Source: Isoetes taiwanensis
Taxonomy: Eukaryota; Streptophyta; Lycopodiopsida; Isoetales; Isoetaceae
Length of the DNA stretch: 64,000 bases
Direction: 5' to 3'
Assembly (NCBI GenBank): GCA_021234155.1
Contig: JAJEKV010000015.1
Coordinates: 1,150,852-1,214,851, forward strand
The notes under the pieces are model-generated. The model worked only from the letters and a program-made list of their open reading frames with translations. It was not told where the DNA came from and ran no database searches. The translations under genes were made by a program, and so were the position numbers. The first letter of the stretch is position 1; each line of letters opens with the position of its first letter. This document shows positions 11,048-21,966 of this stretch, piece by piece.

Positions 11048-11052
11048 CTGAG

Positions 11053-11205
11053 TGTACGCTAAGGGGTTTTTTATTGCCTATTCTGTACTTATAATAAGGG
11101 GTATTTACCATTTATTTTACTTGTCTAGTTGTATTTTAAGGAGTATAAGGGTATATCAAGCCAATTTTCTGCGTATGATAAGGGGGTTTTGCCTGACCCT
11201 AGGAA
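11053..11205. repeat. MITE-like short insertion in LINE-A ORF2
   Basis: About 150 bp of AT-rich sequence interrupts ORF2 between the endonuclease linker and the RT start. It contains repeated motifs such as AAACCCCCTTATCATACGC, ACCCCTTATTATAAGTAC and AAAACCCCTTAGCGTAC on the minus strand. This type of CCCCTTA/CATACGC repeat is familiar from plant genomes as a dispersed short element. Exact ends are not fixed. Confidence 0.5.
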
Positions 11206-12433
11206 CGCAGATGCCATATCCAAAGTATATATAGGTGAATCCCCTGGGGCCTGAATATCAATGAAATTGTTTATGTCCTGAGAGCTGGTGTCCCTAATGG
11301 TACCCATAATTCTGACAAAGTGCTCTTTAGCAGCCTCTTTAAGTTGTTTGTCTTCATCAATGTTATTTCCCTCCCAAAGGACACTATAAATGTGATTTTT
11401 CTTGATCCTTCCTTTGGCCTTAATGAAAAAATACTTGGAATTAGCCCTCTCATCTTCCATTAGCTCCTTGACTTTGGCTTTAATCTTCCATCCTTTGGCA
11501 ATCCTGATCTCTTCCCTTTCAATCTGAATCTTAAGGTCATCCTTATTCTGGCCTTGAGCTGTCTCATACTGATTTCTCAAATTTTGCAGGTGAGTAGTCT
11601 CTTTCTGGTAGATCTCCTTACCCCATACTTTTAACCAGCTCTTTATGTTCTTAGAGGTCCTTACCCACCAATCCATCCATCCGATATCATTACTGGGCTT
11701 GTCTTCCTGATCCAACACCTGAGCTAACTTAGTGAGAAAATCCTCTTGATCCAGCAGATTAGTATTTAGTTTAAAATAGGAGTTCCTCTTCCTCTGATTA
11801 TTGTTGGCATTAATATTAATGAGCTGAGGATAGTGAGCAGAGATAGTGTAATTTGAGAGATTGGAGACCCTAGAGCTGCTGTTCCATAAGGATTCACTAA
11901 GGTAGAACCTATCATGAAGACAACAGATTGGCTGGACTCTGTGATCGTTCCAACTGTAGGAGTGAGGGACCACTCTTGCCATATTTAAATGTTGGCTTGT
12001 GAGTAAAGTCATCCACTTATCATTCTCATCCCCATTAAGGGCCCTGAAATTTGCACTCCTCATATAATCATGTGTAACCATATTAAAGTCTCCCTCCACT
12101 ATAACCTCATCATAAGGGATACTATTCAAGCTGTTGTTAATAATATTCCAGAGCTGAGCCCTTTCAGCCGGCTGATGATAAGCGTAAATGTTCACTAGAG
12201 CAATCCTATTATTCCCTATATTGCCATGTAAAATCTGCCACCTCTTACTACCATCATGCATAATCTGAATGTCACATAGATTAATCCTATTGTGCCAAGC
12301 AATGGATATACCTGCCGAAGAGTTATTTGCTTTGAGAGACCAATGATTGAAGTTAGTAGGCAAAACCTCTCTAATTATATTATCTATACTATCATCATGG
12401 ATCTTGTGCTCTTGAAAGAAAATGAAATCTAAA
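11206..12433 (-). pseudogene. LINE-A ORF2, AP-endonuclease domain
   Basis: N-terminal apurinic/apyrimidinic-type endonuclease of ORF2, which nicks target DNA. The first part (ITWNLQGINTNLKRGR) lies beyond Helitron-B at about 17,740-17,690. The rest starts at 12,433 with LDFIFFQEHKIHDD, the glutamate block. VEGDFNMVTHD is the DFN motif. The usual SDH site reads SAHYP, so a catalytic residue is lost. A charged linker (AKVKELMEDERANSKYFFIK) leads to the RT. Joining 17,681 to 12,433 gives an unbroken frame. Confidence 0.88.
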
Positions 12434-12461
12434 CTAGTTATGGTGCCCGGCGTTGCCGGGC
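12434..12461 (-). other. Helitron-B 3' terminus (hairpin + CTAG)
   Basis: Perfect 7-bp stem with a 3-nt loop, spacer ACCATAA, then CTAG, followed by the target T. This is the rolling-circle termination signal of the element. Confidence 0.92.
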
Positions 12462-12747
12462 TTTAGTCGCAATTTGAAGAGATGGTTGTTTCATAAGAAA
12501 CAGTTTGGTTTGGAGGGGGCAAGGGTATATAGAGCAAGCCTTTGAGATTCATTGACAAAGATAAGGAATTATTTGCGTATGAAATTATGGATTTGATCTT
12601 AAATGTTGACCTATAGAAATGTTATAGTGTGTTGTCTTTGTATATGTGATACTTCTAATAAAATGATTTTATGATGATGCATTGGTAGGCTTTAGGAACC
12701 TATAGAAAGTTTTGTTGCAATATGAAAGCAACAATGTTATAGTTGAA

Positions 12748-12887
12748 GAATAGAATAGAATAGAATAGTTTTTTTAACGTCCACGGAGACCAATAGGTCA
12801 TGGGACCCATACAATAGGCTAGTACAATCATTACTACTAGGATTAAAAAACCCCTGCCTCGAAAGGTTTTCAAGGGAAAAACCTTGA
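12748..12887 (-). repeat. Dispersed repeat with (TATTC)n tail, copy 1
   Basis: Near-identical to 39295-39432. On the minus strand it ends in a run of TATTC units, the microsatellite tail typical of some plant SINE or LINE 3' ends. It contains ATGGGTCCCATGACCTATTG and GTGGACGTTAAAAAAAC. It lies inside Helitron-B, so it was carried or inserted there. Confidence 0.75.
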
Positions 12888-13555
12888 AGTGCATGTCCCT
12901 TTTTGGTTCAGAGGGAGGTAGTGGTCTTTAGCATTACTCATGATTTTATTTTAATGAAGTCTTGATGGTTGTGAATAAATTGAGTCTCTAGTGTTTGAAC
13001 TATGTAATGTCATGGAATGTAATGGGAAAAGATACTTAGCTTCATTTCATGGGAATATGGGTGACTATTCTATGGTGCATGGCTTACCAATCCATTTTGT
13101 TGGAATATGGGAGACTATTGTGCATGCCGTACAATGGCGCATAGGTATTGAACTTATTGGATTATTAAATTAGACAATGCTAATAATGAGACTTTAATAC
13201 AAATAGTAATGATGCCCGAGGCTTAGCAACTATTTGTTAAGAAATATGGAATGTCTAGTGTGGGAAAATAAAGGTCATCACATAATTCAAACTTTCAAAG
13301 GCTAAAATACAATTGTGAAACACATCCTATGTTCATAAATTTGGAAAATTGGAATTATAGAGATATGTAGGAATTTTCTGGGATGTTATTGATTTTATAA
13401 TAAACCTGTAAACTTACTTTAATTTTTAGTTGTTTCTAATTTTTGTTATACGAATCCTTACCTTTGATTGCCTTTGTTGTTTTTATTTGTTGGAAAAATG
13501 GTTATATCTCCACGTGTATATTGCTCTAACATGATATGGTAATTTAAAACACATA

Positions 13556-14710
13556 GATATATAGAGCTTGGTTACGTTTGTTTCATTTGTATGGTAGCCC
13601 TCCCTTAGAAATCTTCAAGTTCGAGTTATGCTTCACATATATATTATTTTGTGTAGGGAGCCTGTTGTGTGGTTGTGAGCTTATCTTTGTTGTCATTGCT
13701 CTTTCTAGTTGTCTCATGGGCCTAGGCCTAGGTGGTCTTTTAAAAAAGTTAATGCAACTTTTCTTGCTTGCTTGGTTTCTTTTAAGGCGTTCCACATTCC
13801 TTGTATGGTGGTGTTTGGCTCCCCACTTGACTTGGTGGTACGATATATTTTATTTGTTAGGAAGAGGACATATAGATCTAGAGGCATTACACAACCCATA
13901 AGTCTCACACCATTATCACAACAATAATTCAGTAATGGTAGATGCTCCTCTTTTGTTTGGCCAATAGTAAACAAATAATCGATTAAACTGTGTTGCAAAA
14001 TATATCAGATAGTGAACTGGCATGAAAATCTATACCTCAAGTCTTGTAAATAGTTCCTTAAATCCAAACAATTGTCTTTATTATCATCATTGTCTCCACC
14101 ACCTTTGATCTGCAAACAATTGTCTTTATTATCATCATTGTCTCCACCACCTCTAATCTGGTTATTTAGTTGTTTCCAATTTTTGTTATACAAATCCTTT
14201 AGAGCTTGGTTACGTTTTGTTTCATTTGTATAGTAGCCCTCCCTTAGAAATCTTCAAGTTCAGGCTATGCTTCACATATATATTTATTGCTCTAGGGAGC
14301 CTGTTGTATGGTTGTGGGCACAACTTTGTTGTCATTGCTCTTTCAAGCTGTCTCATGGGCCTAGGCCTATGTGGCCTTTTAAAAAGTTTAATGCAACTTT
14401 ACTTGCTTGCTTGGTTTCTTTTAAGGCGTTCCACATTCCTTGACGTCATTGTTAGGAAGAGAACGTATAGATCTACTGGAGGCATTACACAACCCATGAA
14501 TCTGACACCATTATCACAACAATAAATCAATAATGGTAGTTGCTCCTCCCTATGTTTGGCCAATAATTTACAACTAATCGGTTAAAATGTGTTGCAAAAT
14601 ATATTCGATAGTGAACTGACATGAAAAGCTACCTCAAGTCTTGCAAATCGCTCCTTTAACTCCAAACAATTGTCTTTATTGTTAGCATTGTCTCCACCAC
14701 CTTTGATCTA
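13556..14710. repeat. Direct duplication inside Helitron-B
   Basis: A block starting AGAGCTTGGTTACG is present at about 13,563-13,990 and again at about 14,200-14,600, with indels. The 46-bp motif starting CAAACAATTGTCTTTATTAT is tandemly doubled at 14,066-14,158 and recurs near 14,665. The open frames here are short and not family-like. The rest of 12.9-13.5 kb shows no feature. Confidence 0.75.
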
Positions 14711-15310
14711 GTTATCTTCAATAGTTTTGACAACCTTCCCTTGGTCAACTCCTCCCTTCTCATCTGAATTTACATTAACAAATGCACGCTTTATTTCTGA
14801 TGGGATACCTGAGTGCACATTAAAGTCTGACTTCACTTTGTCTTGAAGGTCTTTATCATATGTCTCTTCAGCAAAGGTGCTCAAGGGCTCTCCATGCAAA
14901 CTAATGGTTAAAGCAACAAAAACATTATTAATTAATTATTATATTTAAGGTGCTTATCATACGCTTATCACCCCAGTTTCAGTTTCTAGCCGCACATCCC
15001 AACTAATTTCTACCGCTGGTGTGGAGGTTCTGTAATCTGATTGCATAATGTAGATACTCATATCCTGTATATCCATGGAATTTGAGGAAAGTTTTCCCAC
15101 AAAAGAATCACATGTCCTTTCAGATTTCATTGATGGATGGATGTCCTCCTTGATTACGTTCTTGATCTCTCTTAACCAATCCAGATGCAATGTCACATGG
15201 TGCTATTTCCCCTACTTCGGAAGTAAAGTCTTTCATTTTTAGGCATCTTATAGCCCCCAAGCTCAACACTTCTATCCCCTCTGGCCTCACTTTGTAGTAT
15301 GGCTTCTTGG
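14708..15310 (-). pseudogene. Unidentified coding-like exons (captured) in Helitron-B
   Basis: Minus-strand stretches look like exon sequence: KPYYKVRPEGIEVLSLGAIR followed by CLKMKDFTSEVGE (about 15,310-15,210), a 79-codon frame at 14,957-15,196 with STPAVEISWDVRLETETG, and another at 14,708-14,899. The EISWDV element faintly recalls the EISWDI segment of CDK5RAP3, the gene captured by related Helitron-A, but this is too weak to assign. No complete gene structure is visible. Confidence 0.35.
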
Positions 15311-16188
15311 TGAGAGATAGAAGACTAAAATATCATATTTTTGTTCAATTCTACTTCTGGTCCCATCATGAGAGAAACCTTGCTTAATGAATGTTTAAAT
15401 GAAGGAAACCTCTATAAAGTCAATGACTATATGAGCCATCTGAAGCCCTTGATGATGATGCATAATAGTTTGTTGCTGATGTTCAGCCATGAGGATGACC
15501 AACCAAATATATTCATTTCATTGCATCTTTGTCTTCTATTCTCTTGACAAAAAATAGATGCATAATCCATGATTAATGTCACAAACAGAATCATTATAGC
15601 ACCCTACATGGTCAAATGGAGAAGGAAATGGCATGTCTGTAGGTTCCCTTTCATTACCATATCTATGCACGGTCTTGTATGAAATAGTTATTCCTAAAAA
15701 TGCAGTAAACTAAATCAGAATGTAATTAAAAAATTGTATAAATACGCTAAGAGAAAAGTGCCTTGCACCTCTTCTAAATTACTTGCATTGAGAAGCTTTC
15801 TCTGCTGTGATAAAGCATTCTCTATTCGAAAAATAACTCATGAATTCTCTGTTTGGCATCATGCAGTGGCTAATATCATGAAACGCCCTAACATGGTGTA
15901 TCTCTCATTTATCTAGCATTCATCAATGGCATTGTTATAAAGACCTACATTACAGAACATGGGCAAGCATGTGAAGTCTCGTATATAACATGACCTGTTT
16001 GACATGCATGAGATGCTATAGCAGCACACTGCAGATCACCGCTTGACTTCTGATACTACCTTCTGATGTTGTAAAAATCTGGCCCTATAGTTTCCTTGTT
16101 AATTTGATAATTGGCATTGTCCGTCAACTGCCTACAGTATGCTATTAAATTGCTCTGCATATCATTGCCATTTAGTTTCTCTCTTGAC

Positions 16189-17454
16189 CCTCCATGCTAT
16201 TTGGCTTGGAACTGTTTGCATCATAAAATCAAACTGCAGAGAGTAATACAATAATGTTAGCCTTGTGCATTGCCCACGTTATGTGGTTATCAATCGGTTT
16301 AAAAAAGAAATTACCTCTATCTGATTTGCTGTGAAAAGTTTTCGACAGTGTATGGCGGCAAAACCCATCAATCTAAAAGTTATACAAAGCAAGAGCATCA
16401 ATTAACTTTTTACCCTAATAACACCAATATAAAGGGTAACGATTTTACCTTGGAAATGGTGGCTTATCATATTCTTGTTCCCGACTCATCCAGTGCTGCA
16501 AGCCTGCAAAAGTTAAGGACAAAATAAAATTTGTAACCTATGAAAGTATTGCACAGAGAATCTGCAAAAGGAAAGCATATAGCATTGATAGACTTGTAGC
16601 ACCAACGGCATGCTGAATAATTGAGACTCATATAATATCAGACTTTAGTTTTAGCACCAACTGCATGTTGAATGACTGAGACCGATATAATATCGCACTT
16701 TAGTTTCTACACATCATGCTGCATAATGAATACGCAAAATATGACAATTTTACCTTATCCAGAAAATGTTCATACTGATCTGCACGCTTTGCCAGCTTCC
16801 CTGCTTGCTAGATTTGCACGACCACCTAAAGTGCAATATGCACCAAAACTCATACAAACTCAAAAGGAAGAGATCATGGTAAGCTGATCTTTGCGGCATA
16901 TAACCTAGTCACAACTCCTTTATACTCCTTTGCACAGGCTCATCTATGCATTTTCTATAGTAGCACAGCGGCCAAAAGAAAGAAAGAAAAAGCTTCGATT
17001 ATATCAGCAATCTGAGTTGGGATCATATGCCCAACCTGAGGCCTTGGAAATTCACCAGTTACCATGGTAATACCCATGGATATAACACCTACAGGTTTAT
17101 CTAATACAGATCGCTAGTCCTGGTAAAATACTCCATGTGAAACCATGAATCAAATTCGCCAAATTGGTGCCTAGCTCATGATATATCAGATCATGAAAAC
17201 GTTTCATCTGCTCTCTATTTTGGAAAATACATCATAGTAGGTACTGTGAATAAGAAGCTTAGAACCTCAGTAACAGGGCTCAAGTAGATGGATTTACCAC
17301 AATAATACACCATCTTCTCTGCTTCAACAGATGTTTCGTACATGCATCTGGCAAACCCAAAGCTCCAGCGGGCTGATGAATGATTGTGCCAAAGCCAAAG
17401 CTCCATCCGCTGCAAGAAATACTGCATAAGCTTGAAATAGAATTGCAGAGACAT
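16189..17454 (-). pseudogene. Captured multi-exon host gene fragment in Helitron-B
   Basis: Minus-strand exons separated by AT-rich DNA with GT-AG borders. Coding-like blocks in order are LSPVTEVLSFLF (17.2-17.4 kb), VISMGITMVTGEFPRPQVGH (about 17.1-17.0 kb), KLAKRADQYEHFLDK (16754-16825), HWMSREQEYDKPPFPR (16449-16495), LMGFAAIHCRKLFTANQIE (16315-16372) and FDFMMQTVPSQIAWR (16189-16233). The last three join in frame across clean donor and acceptor sites. A stop in the 16.8 kb exon shows decay. I do not recognise the protein. Retained introns mean capture at DNA level, as Helitrons do. Confidence 0.5.
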
Positions 17455-17680
17455 TACTATTTTATGTGCTCCACATGTCTGTCATGCCGCTTAAACTCTC
17501 GGCATCCCTAATTCGACCTCCATATCCGAAAATCCCTGACCCAAAATCGTGCTAAAAAAATTCATCCAATTTTTGTAATATCGGGAATATTTTCTGATAG
17601 CTAAAACCTAGGGAAACCAACTTAAAAAAAAATCCAAAAAGTTTTCCTCTAGATCGGAAAAACCAAATTTAAACAATAGA

Positions 17681-19653
17681 TTCATAGAAATAGGACAAAC
17701 CTTCAACCTTCCTCTTTTCAGATTAGTGTTAATGCCCTGCAAGTTCCAAGTGATACCCTTGAGATTTATATCCATTTAACTCTTGCAACAAGGTTCCATT
17801 CCAAATTCTGAAGTTGATCATGATCCAAGTCCTGATCAGAATTTTCAGAGTCTTCATTTATGAACCTAGACATAGTGTTGGGAACCACCTGTCCACTAGT
17901 GCTTATAGAAGAAACCTTGAAGTTAGCAGGATCAATACAAATGAGAAGCTTGGGAGGAAATTGAAAAATAATCCTGCCTTCCTGATCGATCCCCTGAATG
18001 GGAGTAGGGGTAGGAAAAGGAAGAGGAGTAGGGTCTTGAATGACCATAATTTCCTTGTTACTATCACTTCCTTCCCCTTTTTCCTCTACAATTCTGCTTT
18101 TGGGTCTCCAAACCTGATTCCCTTGGTCGGGGATTTTATCCTTAACTTTCTCTTTACCCTTATTATTTATTGGCTCCCTCTGAAAATTAGCCACGGGCTC
18201 TTTAGAATAGGATATTTGGAGATCAATAATTTTAGAGCTGCTAATTTTGCAGGGGAATTTTATCCATCCAGGGAGAATGGATTTTCTTCTGAATACAAAC
18301 TACCGGAATATTGGTTTGAGGGATAGAAATCTGGATGACCTCTCCCAACTTACTTGCAATGGCATTCAAATGAGAAGTAGTCCTAAATTCAGGAGGAAGA
18401 TTAGTACTGGAAATCCATGTGGTGGTGGCAACTGTCGAAAAATCGCCAGGGACATAAGTCGGGTCCCATTTCATCAAATACACCATCATACCAAGAATAG
18501 AATGGATTTTTCTGGAAAGGATATGGTTCACACTCTTCTCCTCCCTACAAATGATTTGGAAAGTTTTTTGATCCAATTTAAGAATGGATAGGATAGGGAC
18601 AGCCTGAGATTTTGTTATCCAATACTTAACTTCCCCAATAGAAGGGCACTTTTGGGGGAAGTGGATCAGAATACCATGCTTAGAGTTTCTAATAATAGCA
18701 GAGTTATCATTAATAGCATCCAAATCAAGAAGATTTTTACTCTCCTCATTAGAGGCAGTACTAGAATCAGAGGAATTTGAAAGCAAAACATTCTTATAAG
18801 ATTTACCATTGATCTTGTCGTACTTGCCCATAACTGGAACCGAGGACTTCAGCACTTGATCAGAAATTTTCGTTCTATTCTTGTCCAGGTTCTTTCTTGA
18901 GAGCATGTTACAGTTGGTACACTCGCAATTGCCTGCTTCAATCGGATGGAAGTAGCCATTGCTGTCCTGTATCTCACATTTGTTGGTCACTTCAAGGGGG
19001 TACTGATATGCGATATATTCCATTTCCACATCCTTAAGAGTATCGTTGGCAAAAATTGGTAGTTTGCTTTTGAACTCCTTCCGAAAGTTTTCAATGACAT
19101 GATCATCTGCCTCCTCCCAGATTTTGACCAATCTGAAGGAAGCCTTAGATTTCCATCCCAAATCCTCTAACTCTTCAGCCAGGCTCTTTGCTGCTTGCAG
19201 CATTTCCGTCATTGATCTCCTAAAGATCTGATTCTTGAGACTGCAGCAATCTTCTTTGGAGTGACCTGTTTTAACCCTGATTAGTTGATAGAGGAGGAGG
19301 TCCATTTCCTGTAATTTCTGAAGCATCTGCCATACAAGATCTCTGTCACTAGCCTTTCCCTCGGCATACTGATTTTCTAGCCTTTGCATTTCCAACCTGC
19401 ACACTATGATTTGACCCTCTTTCTGAATTCCCATACATACCACAGCGGCGTCCTGTTGTTCCCGGATAATATCAAATGCAGCCTTAAGCTCTTTCATCTT
19501 AACCTATGTTTGATCTTTCTTGCTATCAAGCACAAAGATTTGATCCCAGTATTTGATCACCAAAATGGGGTCTGTATCCTTATACTCATAGGGAATCCTT
19601 GCCGAAGAGGAGCTTCCCGCCTTTGGTTTCTCTGTGGTGGCTTTCGGCTTCAT
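17681..19653 (-). pseudogene. LINE-A ORF1 (DUF4283-like) and start of ORF2
   Basis: Begins at the methionine of MKPKATTEKPKAGSSSS (19,653), has an in-frame TAG near 19,501, then about 400 codons to 18,241. The N-terminal half is coiled-coil-like and charged. The C-terminal half has the plant LINE ORF1 pattern GILIHFPQKCPS, MKWDPTYVPGDFS, TTWISSTNLPPEF and HLNAIASKLGEVI, the DUF4283 RNA-binding type. A stop and frame change lead to a further ORF1 segment (18,194-17,766) with QVWRPKSR. ORF2 starts about 17,740 with ITWNLQGIN and is cut by Helitron-B at 17,681. ORF1 proteins coat element RNA. Confidence 0.82.
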
Positions 19654-19906
19654 GGCTAGAGGAGAGAACCGGAGAAGAAGCGGGACAAGACAAGAACAGA
19701 GACAGAGGGAGCGCACTTAGGAGGGAAGATTTATTGAGGGCCTACTGTAGCCCCTACACAGACCCCGAGGAGAGGGACAAGAAGGATATTACCAGAAAAG
19801 GACCTAAAAAATCCTAAAAAATCTAAGAAGCAATAGAAAGCCAAAGGACACCTTTTCACTGAAATTCTCTGTACCACAGCACAGAATCCCAGAACTGACA
19901 GGGATT

Positions 19907-20618
19907 CTAGTTAGCTATAGAAAACCTCCAAACCACTGTATCGATATCTGGAATAGTTCTTGCTGGTTCCATATCAAAGAAAGTGGCCCAGTGGTAAATT
20001 GGCTCAACCCCAAAATCCACTGGACAGTTCATAAGAAAGAGGTTTCTTTTGAAATTGTTTCCCAGGAAAGGCTGTGAATTATGTGTGGCAACCCTTATGG
20101 ATCCTTCCCTGTCAAAACAGAGGATGCACAGATAGAAGAAGTTAAAACTAATTCTGCAAAAACCGACTCTGGATCTTGTTTCAAAGGCTAATCTGATCAA
20201 ATTTTCAATTATCAACATCGAATCTTGATGATCCCAAGGAATTTGAGGGAACCCCAACCCCTGGAGAACAGCCTCTAACAAGGCCTCATCCATCAGGGCT
20301 GTAGAGTTCTTTGCAGATCCTCGGAAAGTTGGGTCGGTGAAGGAAGGCGCGAGCAGTAGGCGCCCCAACGTTCATCTCGTTCATCATGTGGTTTAATTGA
20401 TTGATAGTAGATCCCTTTTCAGACTGCCTTTGAAACACAAAATCTTGAAAATCAAAAGCTTCCTTAAGCACTTCCACAATAGGCCTTGGAGTATAAGCTT
20501 GTTCAATCATAATAGACAAAGAATACACACAGTATGCATTTTTTTCGTCAATCTCACAGGAAAACTGACTAAACTTTTGAGCAATTTGACCTTGTATGAA
20601 CGATGAGGAGAAACACAA
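19907..20618 (-). pseudogene. Unidentified coding-like stretch upstream of LINE-A
   Basis: Two overlapping minus-strand frames look coding: one with AYTPRPIVEVLKEAFDFQDF and NQLNHMMNEMNVGA (20,618-20,286), the next with MDEALLEAVLQGLGFPQIPW and YHWATFFDMEPARTIPD (20,368-19,907). They probably belong to one protein split by a frameshift. I do not recognise a family. They lie just 5' of LINE-A, so they may be the target into which it inserted. Confidence 0.35.
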
Positions 20619-20941
20619 CCTTAACTTTTCTCAAGACATCTAAATCAATTAATACTGCATAATAAGCAAACAACACCTGATTTTTATTCTCTCTCATTGT
20701 TGCCCAGTTGTATGTAAGGACAGGAAGCAACTTCGCTATTAAAAGGAAAACCTTGTTAATAATCGTGACCTAAGATTAAAATCAACGTGTATATTTGGAA
20801 ACATAAAAAAATACTCAACAATCTACACATCCATTGAATACCATAGCGCCAATTAAACGAACATTCAGAAAGTCAGCTTCCGATAAGTCTTAAGGAATAT
20901 CAATAAAATGTGGAAAGGATATTTTCTTTAGATCTATACAG

Positions 20942-21183
20942 TTGTTTTTGCTGATATTCGTGCAGAGCGTCCATCGGTAGGATCGGACCGTTGGATGCCG
21001 ATTTCAGGCAATCTTGGCCATCGTTAAGCGCGACTCATTTTTTAGCAAGTTTTAGTTAACTATCAGTTACAAATATAGTATTAAACCAAAGGTCGTGGAC
21101 CGCATTGTACACATATATGGGCGTATATCTTTAAAGCTCCTCGCCAATCGTTGAATGCCCTGCACGAATATTAGCAAAAACAA
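20942..21183. mobile_element. 242-bp MITE with ~35-bp terminal inverted repeats
   Basis: The left end TTGTTTTTGCTGATATTCG and the right end, read in reverse (TTGTTTTTGCTAATATTCG), continue into GTGCAGAGCGTCCATCG and GTGCAGGGCATTCAACG. No transposase. The target duplication is unclear. Confidence 0.7.
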
Positions 21184-21654
21184 TTGGAGGGTTTTTTTTT
21201 TTTTTTTTTGGGGGGGTAATTCAATGGTTCAATTTTCTGATATGTGGGATTTCATGTTCAATGGTGTAATATGTAATATTAATAATATTTATGTAGTATA
21301 TAATGGGCTATACATGGATAAAAAAAATTGGCCCCTTCAGAGCCTAGGATTGTTTTGTAAAAGATGAACTTTATTGTAAGTAAAATTATGCAGTGGAACT
21401 ACTTAGAAAATGAATCATGGAATAATACAGTATTTCGTTAATTAGAGAAATTTGGTTTTCTCGATCGAGACGAAATAGGTCGCAGTACCGTCCTAGAAAG
21501 TGAAAAGTTGTTATTGTCAAGCAAATTGCAATGACAGTGAGCACACTTTTCGCTTGCAATATTATTATCCGCGGGCAAAGCACTTATGGGACTGCCTTCA
21601 CTGTGTTGGAACACAAAACTTTCAACAGCTATAATGTTGAAAGTGCTCGTGGAA

Positions 21655-21783
21655 ATCGCCATGGCGATGTTTTTGAGCAGATAAGCAAGGCGTGATAGCT
21701 CAGTGCAAGCTTTATGGGAGGAGTTTAATATCATTCCCAGATTACTAAACATGTCGAGAAGATCGCGATGGCGATCTTCCCGA
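21655..21783. repeat. Two ATCGC-N4-GCGAT palindromes downstream of the ParB-MTase gene
   Basis: The site at 21655-21668 is the perfect 14-mer ATCGCCATGGCGAT. The site at 21762-21775 is ATCGC-GATG-GCGAT and lies in a longer imperfect hairpin (21754-21783, arms TCGAGAAGATCGC and its near complement). They share their core and spacing with the sites at 25.4-25.7 and 27.0-27.2 kb. None was found in the gene between them or elsewhere in the window. Confidence 0.8.
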
Positions 21784-21966
21784 CAATTTCAGTAATACTT
21801 TTCGGATATGAATACACAACTTTCGGATAATAATACAGAAGGTCAGTATTTCTAATCAGTAAAATAATGTAAGAAAATATACACAATCTCAAAAAGGCAG
21901 AAGTCTTCTATAATATTTCCTAGTCTTTACATGATCTTCAACATCCGTAAAAGCCAGAAAACTTCA

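Larger units (their letters stand above)
12434..17680 (-). mobile_element. Helitron-B, 5,247 bp, precisely bounded
   Basis: On the minus strand it begins TCTATTGTTTAAATTTGG at 17680. It ends with the hairpin GCCCGGC-AAC-GCCGGGC (12445-12461), seven bases, then CTAG at 12437-12434. These are the hallmarks of Helitron ends: 5' TC, and a 3' hairpin about 11 nt before CTRR. It sits between A (17681) and T (12433). Removing it makes the LINE read ATG AAT TTA GAT TTC (MNLDF), restoring the ORF2 frame exactly. No Rep/helicase was seen. The interior has captured minus-strand exons (14.7-17.5 kb), a (TATTC)n-tailed SINE-like repeat and duplicated non-coding blocks. Confidence 0.92.
6076..19740 (-). 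mobile_element. LINE-A, full-length type non-LTR retrotransposon, multiply interrupted
   Basis: Reading the minus strand from about 19.74 kb, the order is a pyrimidine-rich leader, ORF1 with a DUF4283-like region, then ORF2 with AP-endonuclease, reverse transcriptase, zf-RVT and a C-terminal segment ending near 6,076. The reading order is continuous once three inserts are removed: Helitron-B (12434-17680), a small repeat (about 11053-11205) and a 2.5 kb element (about 7475-10017). Numerous stops and frameshifts mean the copy is dead. No poly-A tail was identified at the low-coordinate end. The 5' boundary is approximate. Confidence 0.85.

Noticed and set aside
12434-17680. LTR retrotransposon or CACTA element as explanation of the LINE interruption
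   Set aside because: No target duplication and no terminal repeats. The TC start, hairpin and CTAG end with A/T flanks fit a Helitron exactly.
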